DNA from: Desulfobotulus alkaliphilus
Lineage (GTDB): Bacteria; Desulfobacterota; Desulfobacteria; Desulfobacterales; ASO4-4
DNA: 64,000 nucleotides
Direction: 5' to 3'
Assembly: GCF_007830435.1 (NCBI RefSeq)
Contig: NZ_VLLC01000001.1
Location: forward strand, 82,007 to 146,006
Shown here: in pieces, positions 41,584-51,279 of the stretch
How positions within the stretch are numbered: position 1 is the first letter of the stretch
How the letters are laid out: the number at the start of each line of letters is the position of its first letter
Notes under the pieces: generated by a model
Databases searched by the model: none
What the model saw: only the letters and a program-made list of their open reading frames with translations
Told to the model about the DNA's origin: nothing
Program-made: the position numbers and the translations under genes

Positions 41584-42881
41584 GCGCTGGCCTCCTTTCC
41601 CGTATACAGTAGGGAGTTAGAGATTTTTCCTGTCAGGGCCGTGGCTGCTGCCGTAGCCGGACTCATGAGATGCACCATACCGCCTTTGCCCATACGGCCA
41701 TTGAAATTCCGGTTTGTGGTGGCGGCACAGACCTCCCCTTCGGCCAAAACCCCGTTGCTCATTCCAAGGCAGGCTCCGCAGGTGGGGTTGGTAACACAGA
41801 AACCCGCATCCATGAAAATCTGAATAATCCCTTCGGCCAGTGCCATACGGTAAACTTCCGGCGTAGCAGGAGAAACAACTCCTCTCACCGTATCCGCAAT
41901 GCGCCCCCCCTTCAGTACAGCGGCAGCCACCCGGAGATCTTCAATGCGTCCGTTGGTGCAGGAGCCGATATAGACCTGATCCACAGGGGTACCCTCCATT
42001 TCGGAAACGGGCTTCACCTGATCCGGCTTATACCCGAAGGTCATCATGGGAGAAAGACCTGAGACGTCAAGGGTCATGGTTCCGTCATACTCCGCATCCG
42101 CATCGGAAATCCACTGAGAATAATCCGCAAGGGCCGCTTCCTTTGAAGGATAATCCTTTTCAATGAAAGGCCAGAGATAGTCCACGGTCACGGCATCGGG
42201 ATAACAGACACCGCAGGTCCCCCCCGCTTCAATGGCCATGTTGCAGAGGGTCATGCGGGATTCCATGCTCATGGACTCGATCACAGGGCCTGTGAATTCA
42301 ATCACCTTATTGGTGGCACCGTTCACACCCAGCTCTCCGATGAGGGCAAGGATCACATCCTTGGCGTACACACCGGCAGGCAGGCTGCCCGTAACCTCCA
42401 CCTTAAGGGTCCGGGGAGCCTTGAAGGCACAGACGCCCTTTAAGATTCCCACCTCAAGGTCTGTGGTGCCCACGCCTGCGGCAAAGGCACCAAAGGCACC
42501 GTGGGTACAGGTATGGGAATCACCCATGATCACCGTATATCCCGGCCGGACAAAACCCTTTTCCGGGAACAGGGCATGGCAGACACCGTTGCGGCCAATA
42601 TCAAAAAAATCCTTTATGCCGTGGCGTCTGGCCCAGTCCCGGATAATTTTTCCCTGCTCTGCGGTTTTGGAATCCTTGGCCGGTGTCACATGATCAATCA
42701 CAGCCTTTATTTTAGAAGGATCAAACACCCGATCCTTGCCCCGGGCCACGAGATCATTGATGGCCACAGGGGTTGTAATCTCATGGCAGAAAACCGCATC
42801 CAGGCGGATCACCTGAATGTCTCCTGCCGGATTATCCACCCGGTGAGCATCAAATATCTTTTCTGTAATGGTCTTGCCCAT
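41580..42881 (-). CDS. leuC: 3-isopropylmalate dehydratase large subunit
   Basis: LeuC holds the 4Fe-4S cluster of isopropylmalate isomerase. The 433-residue protein is the short prokaryotic type: GDSHTCTHGAFGAFAAGVG near residue 119, YIGSCTNGRIEDL near 297 and NPTCGACLGMSNGVL near 362, the three cluster-binding Cys contexts. It starts MGKTITEKIFDAHR. leuD follows with a four-base overlap. It diverges from pyrD; the 160-base gap probably holds both promoters, but no clear boxes are seen. Confidence 0.9.
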   Translation of the reverse strand: MGKTITEKIFDAHRVDNPAGDIQVIRLDAVFCHEITTPVAINDLVARGKDRVFDPSKIKAVIDHVTPAKDSKTAEQGKIIRDWARRHGIKDFFDIGRNGVCHALFPEKGFVRPGYTVIMGDSHTCTHGAFGAFAAGVGTTDLEVGILKGVCAFKAPRTLKVEVTGSLPAGVYAKDVILALIGELGVNGATNKVIEFTGPVIESMSMESRMTLCNMAIEAGGTCGVCYPDAVTVDYLWPFIEKDYPSKEAALADYSQWISDADAEYDGTMTLDVSGLSPMMTFGYKPDQVKPVSEMEGTPVDQVYIGSCTNGRIEDLRVAAAVLKGGRIADTVRGVVSPATPEVYRMALAEGIIQIFMDAGFCVTNPTCGACLGMSNGVLAEGEVCAATTNRNFNGRMGKGGMVHLMSPATAAATALTGKISNSLLYTGKEASA

Positions 42882-43043
42882 GTCCTCTCCCTGATAATAA
42901 ATAAGGATTGATTTTTAAAAAAAGCATCTTCTCTTGCCACAAAGATGCCCTTCCGTCTATAAACGAGGCGCTGGCCTATGGCAAGGCCCTATCCCCCCAA
43001 AGGCCCTATTCTTCAAAGACATTTCAAAAAACAAGGAATAAAG

Positions 43044-43961
43044 ATGCTGCCGGATCTTTGTGTGAACATCGCAGGACTCAGACTGAAAAACCCCGTACTC
43101 ACCGCTTCAGGAACCTTTGGTTACGGCCTTGAATACGCAGAAGCGGCAGACCTTTCCCGCATCGGTGCCATTGTTGTCAAAGGCCTCTCCCTGGAACCTT
43201 CGGCAGGAAATCCGGAACCGAGGGTGGTGGAAACGGCATCCGGCCTCCTCAATGCCGTAGGCCTTGAAAACATCGGTGTGGAAGCCTTTCTGAAGGACAA
43301 GCTGCCCCTTCTTAAAAGCCATGGAACGCCCGTCATTGCCAACCTGTACGGAAAAAGTGAAGAGGATTACAAAAATCTTGCCCTGCGCCTTGAAAGGGAG
43401 CCGGACATCGCAGCACTGGAGCTGAACATCTCCTGCCCCAACGTCAAAGCCGGAGGCATGGCCTTTGGCACAGACCCTGATGCTGCAGCCCGCCTGACGG
43501 AAAACGTGCGCCAAGTCAGCAGCAAACCCCTCATCGTCAAGCTTTCCCCCAATGTAACGGATATAAAAGTCATTGCCCGAAGTGTTGAAGGTGCAGGTGC
43601 CGATGCCTTAAGCCTCATCAATACCCTCACGGGTATGGCCATCGACATAAAAACAAGAAAACCAAGGCTTGCCAATGTCACAGGCGGACTTTCGGGACCT
43701 GCCATCAAACCCGTGGCCCTGCGTATGGTATGGGAGACCAGCGCCTGTGTGAAAATCCCTGTGATCGGTCTGGGGGGAATCATGAATGCCAATGATGCCA
43801 TTGAATTTTTTCTGGCCGGTGCCAGTGCCGTGGCCGTGGGAACAGCCAACTTCATCAATCCGAAGGTCACCTCAGAGATTGTTGGGGGCCTTAAGGATTA
43901 TATGAAAAAAAATAATTTCAGCTCCATTGCAGATCTGAAAAAAGGGCTGGTTCTTCCATGA
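43044..43961 (+). CDS. pyrD: Dihydroorotate dehydrogenase, class 1B type
   Basis: PyrD oxidises dihydroorotate to orotate. The 305-residue protein has [13 protein letters not shown] near residue 18, the catalytic-Cys segment [12 protein letters not shown] near 128 (Cys, as in class 1B), VKLSPNVTD and [14 protein letters not shown] near 250. Class 1B enzymes need the FAD/2Fe-2S subunit PyrK, which is not in the window. CAAGGAATAAAG precedes ATG 43044. A palindromic mobile element begins 28 bases after the stop. Confidence 0.93.
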   Translation: MLPDLCVNIAGLRLKNPVLTASGTFGYGLEYAEAADLSRIGAIVVKGLSLEPSAGNPEPRVVETASGLLNAVGLENIGVEAFLKDKLPLLKSHGTPVIANLYGKSEEDYKNLALRLEREPDIAALELNISCPNVKAGGMAFGTDPDAAARLTENVRQVSSKPLIVKLSPNVTDIKVIARSVEGAGADALSLINTLTGMAIDIKTRKPRLANVTGGLSGPAIKPVALRMVWETSACVKIPVIGLGGIMNANDAIEFFLAGASAVAVGTANFINPKVTSEIVGGLKDYMKKNNFSSIADLKKGLVLP

Positions 43962-43989
43962 ATTCATTTTCTCCTTACATAAAAAACGT

Positions 43990-44336
43990 GTAATTGTTCA
44001 GAACAATTTTCCAAGTATCATACCTGCCAGACGAATGCACAGGCACCCAGACTATTTGCCTGTGACGCAATCTTATTCGGGAGCTTCTTGCCCTGTGCGG
44101 AAGCGGCAAAAACTCCCCGCCACAGGCAGGATAAGCTTTTTGATTACCATGGCAGGCTTCATCACGCTGCCTTTGTGGCGGGTCAGACAGTTTGCCGCTT
44201 CTTTCGCACAGGCCTTCGAATCTCTGATCCGAAACGATTGCAATGTCACTTGCAAATAGCCAGGGTGCCTTGCTGCAGTACGAAGCTCCTGCAGTTGCAG
44301 TATTGGAATTTCAGAATCAACTGTGCTGACAGTTAC
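43990..44336 (+). mobile_element. Palindromic MITE-like element, copy 6
   Basis: This 347-bp full-length copy has ends GTAATTGTTCAGAACA and TGTGCTGACAGTTAC and the complete central hairpin. The flanks are A-rich on both sides (AAAAAACG at 43981-43988 and AAAAAAAC at 44337-44344), so a target duplication is plausible but not exact. It lies between pyrD and the DUF2147 gene. The rest of the gap (44337-44494) shows no gene. Confidence 0.88.
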
Positions 44337-44494
44337 AAAAAAACTTTTCATACATAAAAGCAGGCGGTCATTTTCTGGCGTTTCATGCAAAATACCTTCT
44401 TGCCATTTGGTCATTCCTGTTGTAAACAATGTTTCTCAATCAGATCCTGCAGATACGGATTCACCGTCCAACCAAAAGGATAAGGAGGCCTTTC

Positions 44495-44959
44495 ATGTAC
44501 AAAAGAAGTATCCCCCTGCTCTTGTTTTTCATTGTCCTGTTATCCATCCCCGCATTTTCCCAGACCCTTGAACCTCCCACGGGCCTCTGGAAGACCGAAG
44601 GGGGAAAATCCATTGTAGAAATCATCCCCCTTCCCGAAAATAAAAGCTGGGCTGCACAGATTGTATGGCTCAAAGAGCCCATGGATGATGAGGGTGAAGA
44701 GCTGCTGGATGCCCTGAATCCGAATCCTAAAAAAAGAAACAATCCCATTCTGGGGCTAACCATTGCCTGGGGTTTCAGAACCGCTGAAAAGGGCGGCTGG
44801 AAAGACGGTCAGGTCTATGATCCTGAAAACGGTAAAATATATAAGGGGCAGGCCAGGATGAAGGGAGACCAGCTGGAACTGCGGGGATACATCGGCATCC
44901 CCGCCTTTGGCAGGAGCACCCACTGGAAACGGATCAGCCATTTACCGGAAGCCTCTTAA
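44495..44959 (+). CDS. Secreted DUF2147 family protein
   Basis: The 154-residue protein has a signal peptide (about 1-24, ending IPAFSQ). The body matches DUF2147: PPTGLWKTEGGKSIVEI near residue 29, then ILGLTIAWGFR and GQVYDPENGKIYKGQ, a lipocalin-like beta barrel family of unknown function. AAGGAGG lies nine bases before ATG 44495. It should be periplasmic. It stands alone between a mobile element and a second secreted protein. Confidence 0.82.
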   Translation: MYKRSIPLLLFFIVLLSIPAFSQTLEPPTGLWKTEGGKSIVEIIPLPENKSWAAQIVWLKEPMDDEGEELLDALNPNPKKRNNPILGLTIAWGFRTAEKGGWKDGQVYDPENGKIYKGQARMKGDQLELRGYIGIPAFGRSTHWKRISHLPEAS

Positions 44960-45199
44960 TTCAAACAGCAGGCAGCCTATGGGAAGCCCTCCAGGCCACT
45001 ACGCTGCGTGGACAGCCGTCACAGGCAATCACGGACAGATTCGGGGATTTTACCAATAATTTTAATCATTTTAAGGTTCCTGCAGCGAAAAGTTTCTGCC
45101 AGCCAGAATATATTCTATGCTATGAGTCTGTATATGTGGCATTCATACACTAAAAAAACTTTAAAACCCATAAAACCTGTCAAACCAAAGGAGTTTTCC

Positions 45200-45757
45200 A
45201 TGAAAAAAATTCTCGTATTCCTAACCGTCTGCCTGATGGCCATGCCCGCCATGGCTACCCTGAATGTAAGAGGTGTGGATCTTCCCACCTCCATCACCCT
45301 TGAGGAAGACACCCTCGTTCTGAATGGTGCGGGTACCCGCAGAAGGGCCATGATGAACCTCTATGTTGGCGCTCTGTATCTTCAGGAAAAAAACAGTAAT
45401 GCAACCGCCATCATCAATGCGGATGCTTCCATGTCCATCCGCCTTCACATCACATCGGGCATGATTACCAGAGAAAGAATGCTGGATGCCATCAATGAAG
45501 GCTTTGAAGCTGCCACAGGCGGCAACACCGCCCCGATACAGACTCAGATAGATATACTCAACGGGTTTTTCAGCGATGAAATTAAGGAGGGTGATCTCAT
45601 TGAGCTGGCCTACACGCCGACCCGAGGAGTCATCATGAGTAAAAACGGAGCAACCAGAGGCAGCATCGAAGGCCTTGATTTCAAAAAAGCACTCTTTGCC
45701 ATCTGGCTGGGGGATAAACCCGCAGATAATCGCCTGAAACGGGATATGCTGAATTAA
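45200..45757 (+). CDS. Periplasmic chalcone-isomerase-like protein
   Basis: The 185-residue protein has a signal peptide (MKKILVFLTVCLMAMPAMA, residues 1-19) and a chalcone-isomerase-like domain (PF16036 type): VRGVDLPTSITLEEDTLVLNG, MNLYVGALYLQEK and FLKKALFAIWLGDKPAD-like ending. Bacterial members bind small acids and are not chalcone isomerases. AAAGGAG precedes ATG 45200 by about eight bases. A strong terminator follows. The 240 bases before it hold nothing recognised. Ligand unknown. Confidence 0.82.
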   Translation: MKKILVFLTVCLMAMPAMATLNVRGVDLPTSITLEEDTLVLNGAGTRRRAMMNLYVGALYLQEKNSNATAIINADASMSIRLHITSGMITRERMLDAINEGFEAATGGNTAPIQTQIDILNGFFSDEIKEGDLIELAYTPTRGVIMSKNGATRGSIEGLDFKKALFAIWLGDKPADNRLKRDMLN

Positions 45758-45779
45758 TCTCCGGGCAATGCGCCATGAA

Positions 45780-45816
45780 AGGTCTGCAGATCCGATTTTC
45801 TGCAGACCTTTTTTTA
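45780..45816 (+). terminator. Intrinsic terminator after the chalcone-isomerase-like gene
   Basis: GGTCTGCAGA at 45781-45790 pairs perfectly with TCTGCAGACC at 45799-45808, with an eight-base loop and a following T-run (45809-45815). It ends transcription before the minus-strand gene at 45814. Confidence 0.88.
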
Positions 45817-46086
45817 TATTTTTTTAAAAGTCCTCCGCCTTTCCAGGGCAGAACGGGCCACAAGGGCCATTTCAACGGCCTCCCGCCATTCTCCGGCCCC
45901 CAGCCCAAAACGTACGCAGAGCTCCTGATCCGGGTCCGAATTAAAAACGGAGCGCAGCTCCCGCAAAGAAAAACCATCATAATAATACGCCGCCAGCCCA
46001 TCATCCCGCAAAAAAACAGAGGGCATGAGTTCCGGATGGCGGCGGATCAGTACCTGCAGCTCTGCCGCAGAATCCGCATACCTCAT
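45814..46086 (-). CDS. Small conserved-looking protein, function unknown
   Basis: The 90-residue protein starts MRYADSAAELQVLIRRHPELMPSV and reads as a soluble alpha/beta chain with many Arg and Glu, including FSLRELRSVFNSDPDQ. I recognise no domain. It lies 13 bases downstream of trmO in the same direction, so it may be co-transcribed. The open frame on the opposite strand is less plausible in composition. Low confidence in function, moderate in being a gene. Confidence 0.55.
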   Translation of the reverse strand: MRYADSAAELQVLIRRHPELMPSVFLRDDGLAAYYYDGFSLRELRSVFNSDPDQELCVRFGLGAGEWREAVEMALVARSALERRRTFKKI

Positions 46087-46099
46087 TTTTCACATACTT

Positions 46100-46582
46100 T
46101 CATATAAAGCGCTCATCGGATCGCATGGCAAGCACCGCTTCCCTGCCATGCTGCATCCAGCCGGACCGGACATTGTCCCTGTGATCAAAGGCAGGAATAT
46201 AGGGCTTAATATCCAAAAGGGGTGTGCCATCCAGCATGTCCACACCTGAAATTTCAAGCCTGCCCCCGTCCACGGAAAGAAGTTCCACGACAGAAAGCCC
46301 AAGATGAGAAGGCCTTAAGGGCGATCTTGTGGCAAAAACCCCCCTTTCCTCCGTATCCATAAAAGGGATGACCCGCATCTGCTCACGTTTCGCCCCGTGG
46401 AAAACATACAGAAGATAAATATGGCTGAACCCTTCAAGATCTTTCAAACCTTCATGGAAATCAGGCTTCACCGTCACATATCCTCTCACATCTCCAGCAC
46501 CCACGGGCTGAATGGGCATATCTTCAAGGCTGTGAAACGGAGAACGGATGACACCCATCACAGGCAGACAATAACTTTCCAT
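46100..46582 (-). CDS. trmO: tRNA (N6-threonylcarbamoyladenosine37-N6)-methyltransferase TrmO
   Basis: The 160-residue protein matches the TsaA/YaeB family, which methylates t6A37 in tRNA-Thr. Features: VMGVIRSPFHS near residue 8, LKDLEGFSHIYLLYVFH near 46, GVFATRSPLRPSHLGLSVVEL near 82 and GTPLLDIKPYIPAFD near 119, covering the small beta-barrel with its SAM site. In E. coli TrmO is 235 residues; short forms lacking the C-terminal domain are common. It follows an acyl-CoA synthetase gene. Confidence 0.88.
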   Translation of the reverse strand: MESYCLPVMGVIRSPFHSLEDMPIQPVGAGDVRGYVTVKPDFHEGLKDLEGFSHIYLLYVFHGAKREQMRVIPFMDTEERGVFATRSPLRPSHLGLSVVELLSVDGGRLEISGVDMLDGTPLLDIKPYIPAFDHRDNVRSGWMQHGREAVLAMRSDERFI

Positions 46583-46591
46583 GCAAACTCC

Positions 46592-48526
46592 TCAGCCAAG
46601 AACAGGGCCTTTTTTATAGAGTTTTTCAACTTCATCACCATAGCGGGCCATCACCACATCCCTGCGCACCTTCAGGGTCGGCGTCAGCTCCCCAGACTCC
46701 ATCGTAAAATTTTCATGGAGGATCATATAATTTCTTATTTTTTCAAATCCCTGCAGTTTTTCATTGACAAGGGCAATTTCAATTTCAATCATGGCGACAA
46801 CTTCAGGCATCCGTACAAACTCCGGAGACACCTCATAGCCTTCACCGGCTTGTCTTACAAGTCCTTCATCAATAAAAAGACCCGATGCCCGAAACATGCG
46901 GATGAAAGCACCGAAATCCGGGACGATCAGGGCCACGGGAAAGGGCCTGTCATCCCCTATGGTTACTGTTTTTTCAATATAGCTGCTCAGGGAAAAAAGG
47001 GTTTCAATTTTGGCAGAGGCAACCCTGTGGCCCGTTGCCAGCATCAGCATCCCCTTTTTTCTGTCGATTACCCGGAGATAGCCATCCTCCTGCACCTCCA
47101 CCACGTCCCCCGTACGGTAAAAACCATCCGAAGTAAAAGCCGCCTCTGTGGCCATGGGATTGTTCCAGTACTCTTTAAACAGGCTTTTCCCCTTCACAAG
47201 AAGCTCCCCGTCTTCGGCAAGGCGGTACTCAACTCCCTTACAGAACCTTCCTGCGGAGCCGGGTTTTACGGCTTCTATGGGATTCAGGGTCACGGAATTG
47301 CAGGTTTCCGTAGCTCCGTAGCCTTCCAGTATCGTAATACCCAGAGCCATATAAAGGCGACAGATTCTTTCCGGAAGGGCACCTGCAGCAGAAAAAACAA
47401 AACGAAGCCGCCCGCCAAGGCGCTTTCTCAGTTTCCGGCAAACCAGAAAATCCATGATCCTGTAATTCAGGGAAACAAGCACGCCCCCTGACCGGGATTT
47501 CCCTTCCCCCATATCCACACAGCCCTTTGCATCCATGATACGGCTGACCCAAGACAAGCCTGCGGCTTTGGCTTTCCGGAAAAGAAAACGCTGAAAAGCC
47601 CCTTTCAGGGTTTCTTCAACACGGGCATAAATCTTTGCGTAAGTATGGGGAACTCCCATCATGTAAGTGGGCTTAAAAAGCCTGATGTCATCCCCAAGGG
47701 AGGCTATCTGACCATAGGCAATGGGTACGGCGGCAAACATGGCCGTTCCATGGCCACACTGACGCTCATAGCTGTGGGATAAAGGAAGAAAGGATAAAAG
47801 ACAGTCATTTTCCGTAAGAAGGGGAACGGCGCAGAGATCCCGGATACAGGCGCAGGTCATGGATTCATGGGTATGGAGAACGCCCTTGGCCTGTCCCGTG
47901 GTGCCTGAGGTATAGATCAGGGTCATGGGATCATCGGGCTGCACACTGCGCCAGCGCTGACCATAGGCAAGGGGGTGCTTCTGAAAAAAATCCCGGCCCT
48001 TTTCACGGAATGCCTTAAGACTGACAAGGTTCAGGGAATGAGCGGCATGGGATGAAATCTCGGGAGAGTTTTCACCGGGCCCCATCCATACGATGGATTT
48101 TAAAGATTTCGTCCCGGAAACCAGCAGGCGTTCCAGTACGGTTTTTCCATAGACAAAGACCAGACGCGCCCCTGAATCTCTGATCTGCTCTGTCATTTCA
48201 TAATCGGAAAGAGCCGGATGAATGGCAACGGTAATGGCACCTGTCGATAAAACAGCATAATCCGCCCACATCCACTGGGGAACAGTCGGTGCCACAATGG
48301 CAACCCTGTCCCCTTTTTGAATACCTTCTGCAAGCAGTCCTGTACCAATTTCCTGAACGATCTCTCCAAGTTCGCGATAGGGAAGACGGACCACATCATC
48401 CCTGCCGTTTTCCCTTCTCCACATCTGGGCCGTGCGTTCCGGAAAACGCAGAACATTTCTCTGAAAGAGCTCAGGAAATGTCTGTCGGGTAAGATACCAT
48501 TTCTGTGCCTGCTGATGCATACGCAA
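46592..48526 (-). CDS. Long-chain acyl-CoA synthetase (AMP-binding)
   Basis: The 644-residue adenylate-forming enzyme activates fatty acids with ATP and CoA. It has the P-loop YTSGTTGQAKGVLHTH near residue 210, the AMP motif LEGYGATETCNSVTLNP near 420, YRTGDVVEVQEDG near 480 and the C-terminal lysine region near 600. The A-domain with VPQWMWADYAVLSTGA is of FadD15/long-chain type. It could feed acyl-CoA to the dehydrogenase/ETF genes earlier in the window. Substrate chain length is not determined. Confidence 0.92.
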   Translation of the reverse strand: MRMHQQAQKWYLTRQTFPELFQRNVLRFPERTAQMWRRENGRDDVVRLPYRELGEIVQEIGTGLLAEGIQKGDRVAIVAPTVPQWMWADYAVLSTGAITVAIHPALSDYEMTEQIRDSGARLVFVYGKTVLERLLVSGTKSLKSIVWMGPGENSPEISSHAAHSLNLVSLKAFREKGRDFFQKHPLAYGQRWRSVQPDDPMTLIYTSGTTGQAKGVLHTHESMTCACIRDLCAVPLLTENDCLLSFLPLSHSYERQCGHGTAMFAAVPIAYGQIASLGDDIRLFKPTYMMGVPHTYAKIYARVEETLKGAFQRFLFRKAKAAGLSWVSRIMDAKGCVDMGEGKSRSGGVLVSLNYRIMDFLVCRKLRKRLGGRLRFVFSAAGALPERICRLYMALGITILEGYGATETCNSVTLNPIEAVKPGSAGRFCKGVEYRLAEDGELLVKGKSLFKEYWNNPMATEAAFTSDGFYRTGDVVEVQEDGYLRVIDRKKGMLMLATGHRVASAKIETLFSLSSYIEKTVTIGDDRPFPVALIVPDFGAFIRMFRASGLFIDEGLVRQAGEGYEVSPEFVRMPEVVAMIEIEIALVNEKLQGFEKIRNYMILHENFTMESGELTPTLKVRRDVVMARYGDEVEKLYKKGPVLG

Positions 48527-48610
48527 CCTTCTCCATACCCGCCTGCAACTGGTTTGGCTTTCCTTTGACTTGCGGCCGCTGTCCTGCCCACCTGCAGTTA
48601 ACGGATTTCA

Positions 48611-48656
48611 TAAAAAAAATCCATCACCACAAAAAACCTTTCGTGATGATGGACCC
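48611..48656 (-). terminator. Terminator after the nitroreductase gene
   Basis: On the minus strand GTCCATCATCAC and GTGGTGATGGA (48620-48630 with 48643-48653 on plus) form a stem with one G-T pair, followed by a T-run (48612-48619 on plus is AAAAAAAA). It ends the transcript running from 49210 to 48662. Confidence 0.75.
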
Positions 48657-48661
48657 TTTAT

Positions 48662-49210
48662 CTAACCGCCATATCGCTCATTATGGGAAAAATCAGATAG
48701 GGCTTTTCGTTCCGGTGCTTTCGGGGTTTTATCCGGATACCCCAGAGGAATCATGCTCACCACCTGAACAGAGTCCGGCACACCAAGAATATCTGCCGCT
48801 TTCCCGTGGTCAAAAAGACCGACCACCACCGTACCGAGGCCCATGTCATGGGCCGTCAGGCACAGACTCTGGGTGGCAATACCCAGATCATAAAGCATCC
48901 AGTCTCCGAAAACCGTGGAAGCCCTGCCATCATAATATCCGCTGGCAGCCTTCTTTCCACAAAGAACCAGAAGAACGGGTGCTGCCACCAGAGCCTTTGT
49001 TGCAGGATTTTTCGGTGCGAGGGTCTCCTGAAGGCGCAACTTTGTATCTGCATCCTTTACAACAATCACCTCCCAGCACTGGGTGTTGGCCCATGACTGG
49101 GACCATTGCACGGATTCAAGAATTTTTTCCAGCTCCGCATCGGAAACCATGCGATCCTGATACTTACGGACACTGCGACGGTTTTTTAAAAGATCCAGAA
49201 ATTCAGCCAT
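48662..49210 (-). CDS. Nitroreductase family protein
   Basis: The 182-residue FMN enzyme has the nitroreductase start MAEFLDLLKNRRSVRKYQDR with FMN-binding RRSVRKY, WSQSWANTQCWE near residue 53, LCLTAHDMGLGTVVVGLFDHG near 115 and VSMIPLGYPDKTPKAPERK near 152. Dimeric NAD(P)H-dependent reduction is expected. The natural substrate is unknown. It lies between the acyl-CoA synthetase and a GGDEF gene, all minus strand. Confidence 0.92.
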   Translation of the reverse strand: MAEFLDLLKNRRSVRKYQDRMVSDAELEKILESVQWSQSWANTQCWEVIVVKDADTKLRLQETLAPKNPATKALVAAPVLLVLCGKKAASGYYDGRASTVFGDWMLYDLGIATQSLCLTAHDMGLGTVVVGLFDHGKAADILGVPDSVQVVSMIPLGYPDKTPKAPERKALSDFSHNERYGG

Positions 49211-49304
49211 GCTCTTCCTCCTTTATCTGTTGAGGTACGGATACTCCCCTCTAAAGCTCTCCCCCGAGAAACCAGGTTCATGAGGCCATACCTTTAAATC
49301 TTTG

Positions 49305-50969
49305 TCAAACACCAGCTCCCGAATCCCCGGAAGTGGCACGGCAAACCCTGTTTCTACCGGCCTGCTTGGCCATATACATGGCCTTATCCGCTGCGGTGAT
49401 AAGCTCATGGGGTGAGGGAGCATCCTCCGGCCAGCAGGCAATTCCAAGGGAAATAGTTATACCAAGCTTTTGATTTTCTGCGATAATCAATGGAGAAGAT
49501 GCCACCCTTTTCCGGAGTGCTTCCGCCCTTGTCAGCCCGTCTTCTGCCGAAAGACCCGGGAGTAACAGCAAGAATTCCTCCCCTCCGTAACGGCAGGCAA
49601 CATCTTCGGTGCGAACATCTTTTTTCAAAACACCTGCAAGGTTCTGCAAAACAAGATCTCCGACATCATGGCCATGGGTGTCATTAAAAAGTTTAAAATC
49701 ATCCACATCCATGAGGATGACGGAAAGGGGGAGGTTTTCCCTTTTCATCCGGGAAAGTTCCCGTACAAAGGTCTCTTCCATGTATCTTCTGTTATAAAGC
49801 CCCGTAAGGGGGTCGGTCACGGCTTCCCTGCGGAGCCTGTCCACCAGATGCAAAGACGTCAGGCAGGCCGTCAGATGACCCGCCACACTCCCGGCCAAAG
49901 CCCTGCGCGCAGCCTGTTTTCTGCCATAAAGATCTGCCATCTGACGCAGCCGGATGCGCATCATGGCCCCTTTTCCTTCCCTGGGGATCACGGGAATACA
50001 CAGCTCTTCGCAGCCATCCACACCCGCACCGCAAACGGATACCCGGTCAGCGGCGGATTTTTTACAGGGGCAGGCCTCCCCCATACAATGGTCTATATCC
50101 GGCCGGTCCCGCCCCCAGCCTGCAATAATCTCCATGCGGCCCTGAGTACCAGGCAGAGCAAGAATCCCCGCATCGGAAGGAAAAATCTGCTGGCAGGTCC
50201 GGACCACAAGGGAAGCGGCATCGCTGGTATCCTTTGCATTCTGAAGGGCTTCTGCCAGCCGGTTCAGCTGTGTAATCTCAAGGGTTCGCCTTTCCAGGGA
50301 ACGGACACTGCTGCGAAGGGCCGTATTAATAGTCTCCAGCACATGGGTCCGTGCCGCAACCTTTTCCTCCAGTCGTTGCTTATGAAGCGCAAGGGATTTC
50401 TGCCGGCGCCGCACCTCACGAATCCATTGGGTATTATGCCTGATCTGTATTTCCAAAAGGGTTTTGCGTGCCTTATCCGAACGTTCCAGCGTTGCGGCCA
50501 TCTCATCAAATGCCCTGAGCAGTTCTTCTGCTCCATCCATGCCTGCACCATGGATTCTGCATGAAAAGTCCCCCTGCTGTATGGCCTGCATTCCCCTGCT
50601 CACCTCCACGAGGGACATGCGCAATCTGTATCTTTCCCAAAAAAAGGCCGCAACAGCAAAAAAAACCGATACGATTGCACAGATGAACCCGGAAAGTATC
50701 CAGAATACTGCCAGATGCATGTCATTTATGATATCAGAACCATGAGCTTTTTCGTCCGCTTCTTTGTTAGAAGCAGTCCCCTGATTTTCATGGACAGGGA
50801 AAAACGAAGAAATCCCCTGACCGAAAAAGCCCCTTTCTTTTCCTTCAAGGATGGCTCCATGGAGCTGATATATCCCTAAGCCGGAAAAAATAAAAAAAAG
50901 AATGAGAAAAACAAGGGCTGCGGCCACAGAAATGCGAAAAGAAAAGCGGTTTGGAGGTTGATCTTTCAT
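49305..50969 (-). CDS. Membrane-bound HAMP-GGDEF diguanylate cyclase
   Basis: The 554-residue protein has two membrane segments (about 12-34 and 87-109) enclosing a short periplasmic region, a HAMP domain (about 110-165), a coiled coil and a GAF-like region (about 235-370) with a cysteine cluster (EACPCKKS, SVCGAGVDGCEELC). The GGDEF domain follows, with active loop GGEEF and I-site RTED five residues before it, both intact. C-di-GMP synthesis with feedback control is expected. The Cys cluster could bind a metal or sense redox state. The signal is unknown. Confidence 0.92.
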   Translation of the reverse strand: MKDQPPNRFSFRISVAAALVFLILFFIFSGLGIYQLHGAILEGKERGFFGQGISSFFPVHENQGTASNKEADEKAHGSDIINDMHLAVFWILSGFICAIVSVFFAVAAFFWERYRLRMSLVEVSRGMQAIQQGDFSCRIHGAGMDGAEELLRAFDEMAATLERSDKARKTLLEIQIRHNTQWIREVRRRQKSLALHKQRLEEKVAARTHVLETINTALRSSVRSLERRTLEITQLNRLAEALQNAKDTSDAASLVVRTCQQIFPSDAGILALPGTQGRMEIIAGWGRDRPDIDHCMGEACPCKKSAADRVSVCGAGVDGCEELCIPVIPREGKGAMMRIRLRQMADLYGRKQAARRALAGSVAGHLTACLTSLHLVDRLRREAVTDPLTGLYNRRYMEETFVRELSRMKRENLPLSVILMDVDDFKLFNDTHGHDVGDLVLQNLAGVLKKDVRTEDVACRYGGEEFLLLLPGLSAEDGLTRAEALRKRVASSPLIIAENQKLGITISLGIACWPEDAPSPHELITAADKAMYMAKQAGRNRVCRATSGDSGAGV

Positions 50970-51279
50970 CGCTTCTTTCCAGAGAAATGTTCAGAGCTGA
51001 TTTTTTGCCTCTGTCATCAAAACAACCTTATTTAAGAAACAAAGGCATTTTGTCACTATAGAAAAGGATTATGCTGAAGGACATAACATGCTTTCATAAA
51101 AACGCCTGTCTTCTTATCACCCTTTTTCCCTGAAATCAAAATACATCCCTTTGAATTGGAAAAAATAAAAAAACAGTCCCCGATATTTTCCTTATCCCCG
51201 CCCGATGTGTTATGGTGAAATAAATGGTCAGAGCTGCCATATAAAAAAGCTTTCTTTCTCCCCTCTGCAAGGAAAAAAC
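50970..51279. other. Intergenic region without recognised gene
   Basis: These 310 bases between divergent genes are A/T-rich and contain no open frame that looks coding. No convincing sigma-70 pair or hairpin was found. It should hold the promoters of the GGDEF gene at 50969 and the secreted protein at 51280. Confidence 0.4.

Noticed and set aside
44960-45199. Gap before the chalcone-isomerase-like gene as a possible small RNA
   Set aside because: No promoter-terminator pair or stable hairpin was seen; nothing supports an RNA gene.
46397-47491. 364-residue plus-strand frame over trmO and the acyl-CoA synthetase
   Set aside because: It is the shadow of two real minus-strand genes and is rich in Lys/Phe/His with no domain.
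48797-49096. Plus-strand frames over the nitroreductase gene
   Set aside because: The minus-strand protein has the full nitroreductase pattern; the plus frames are shadows.
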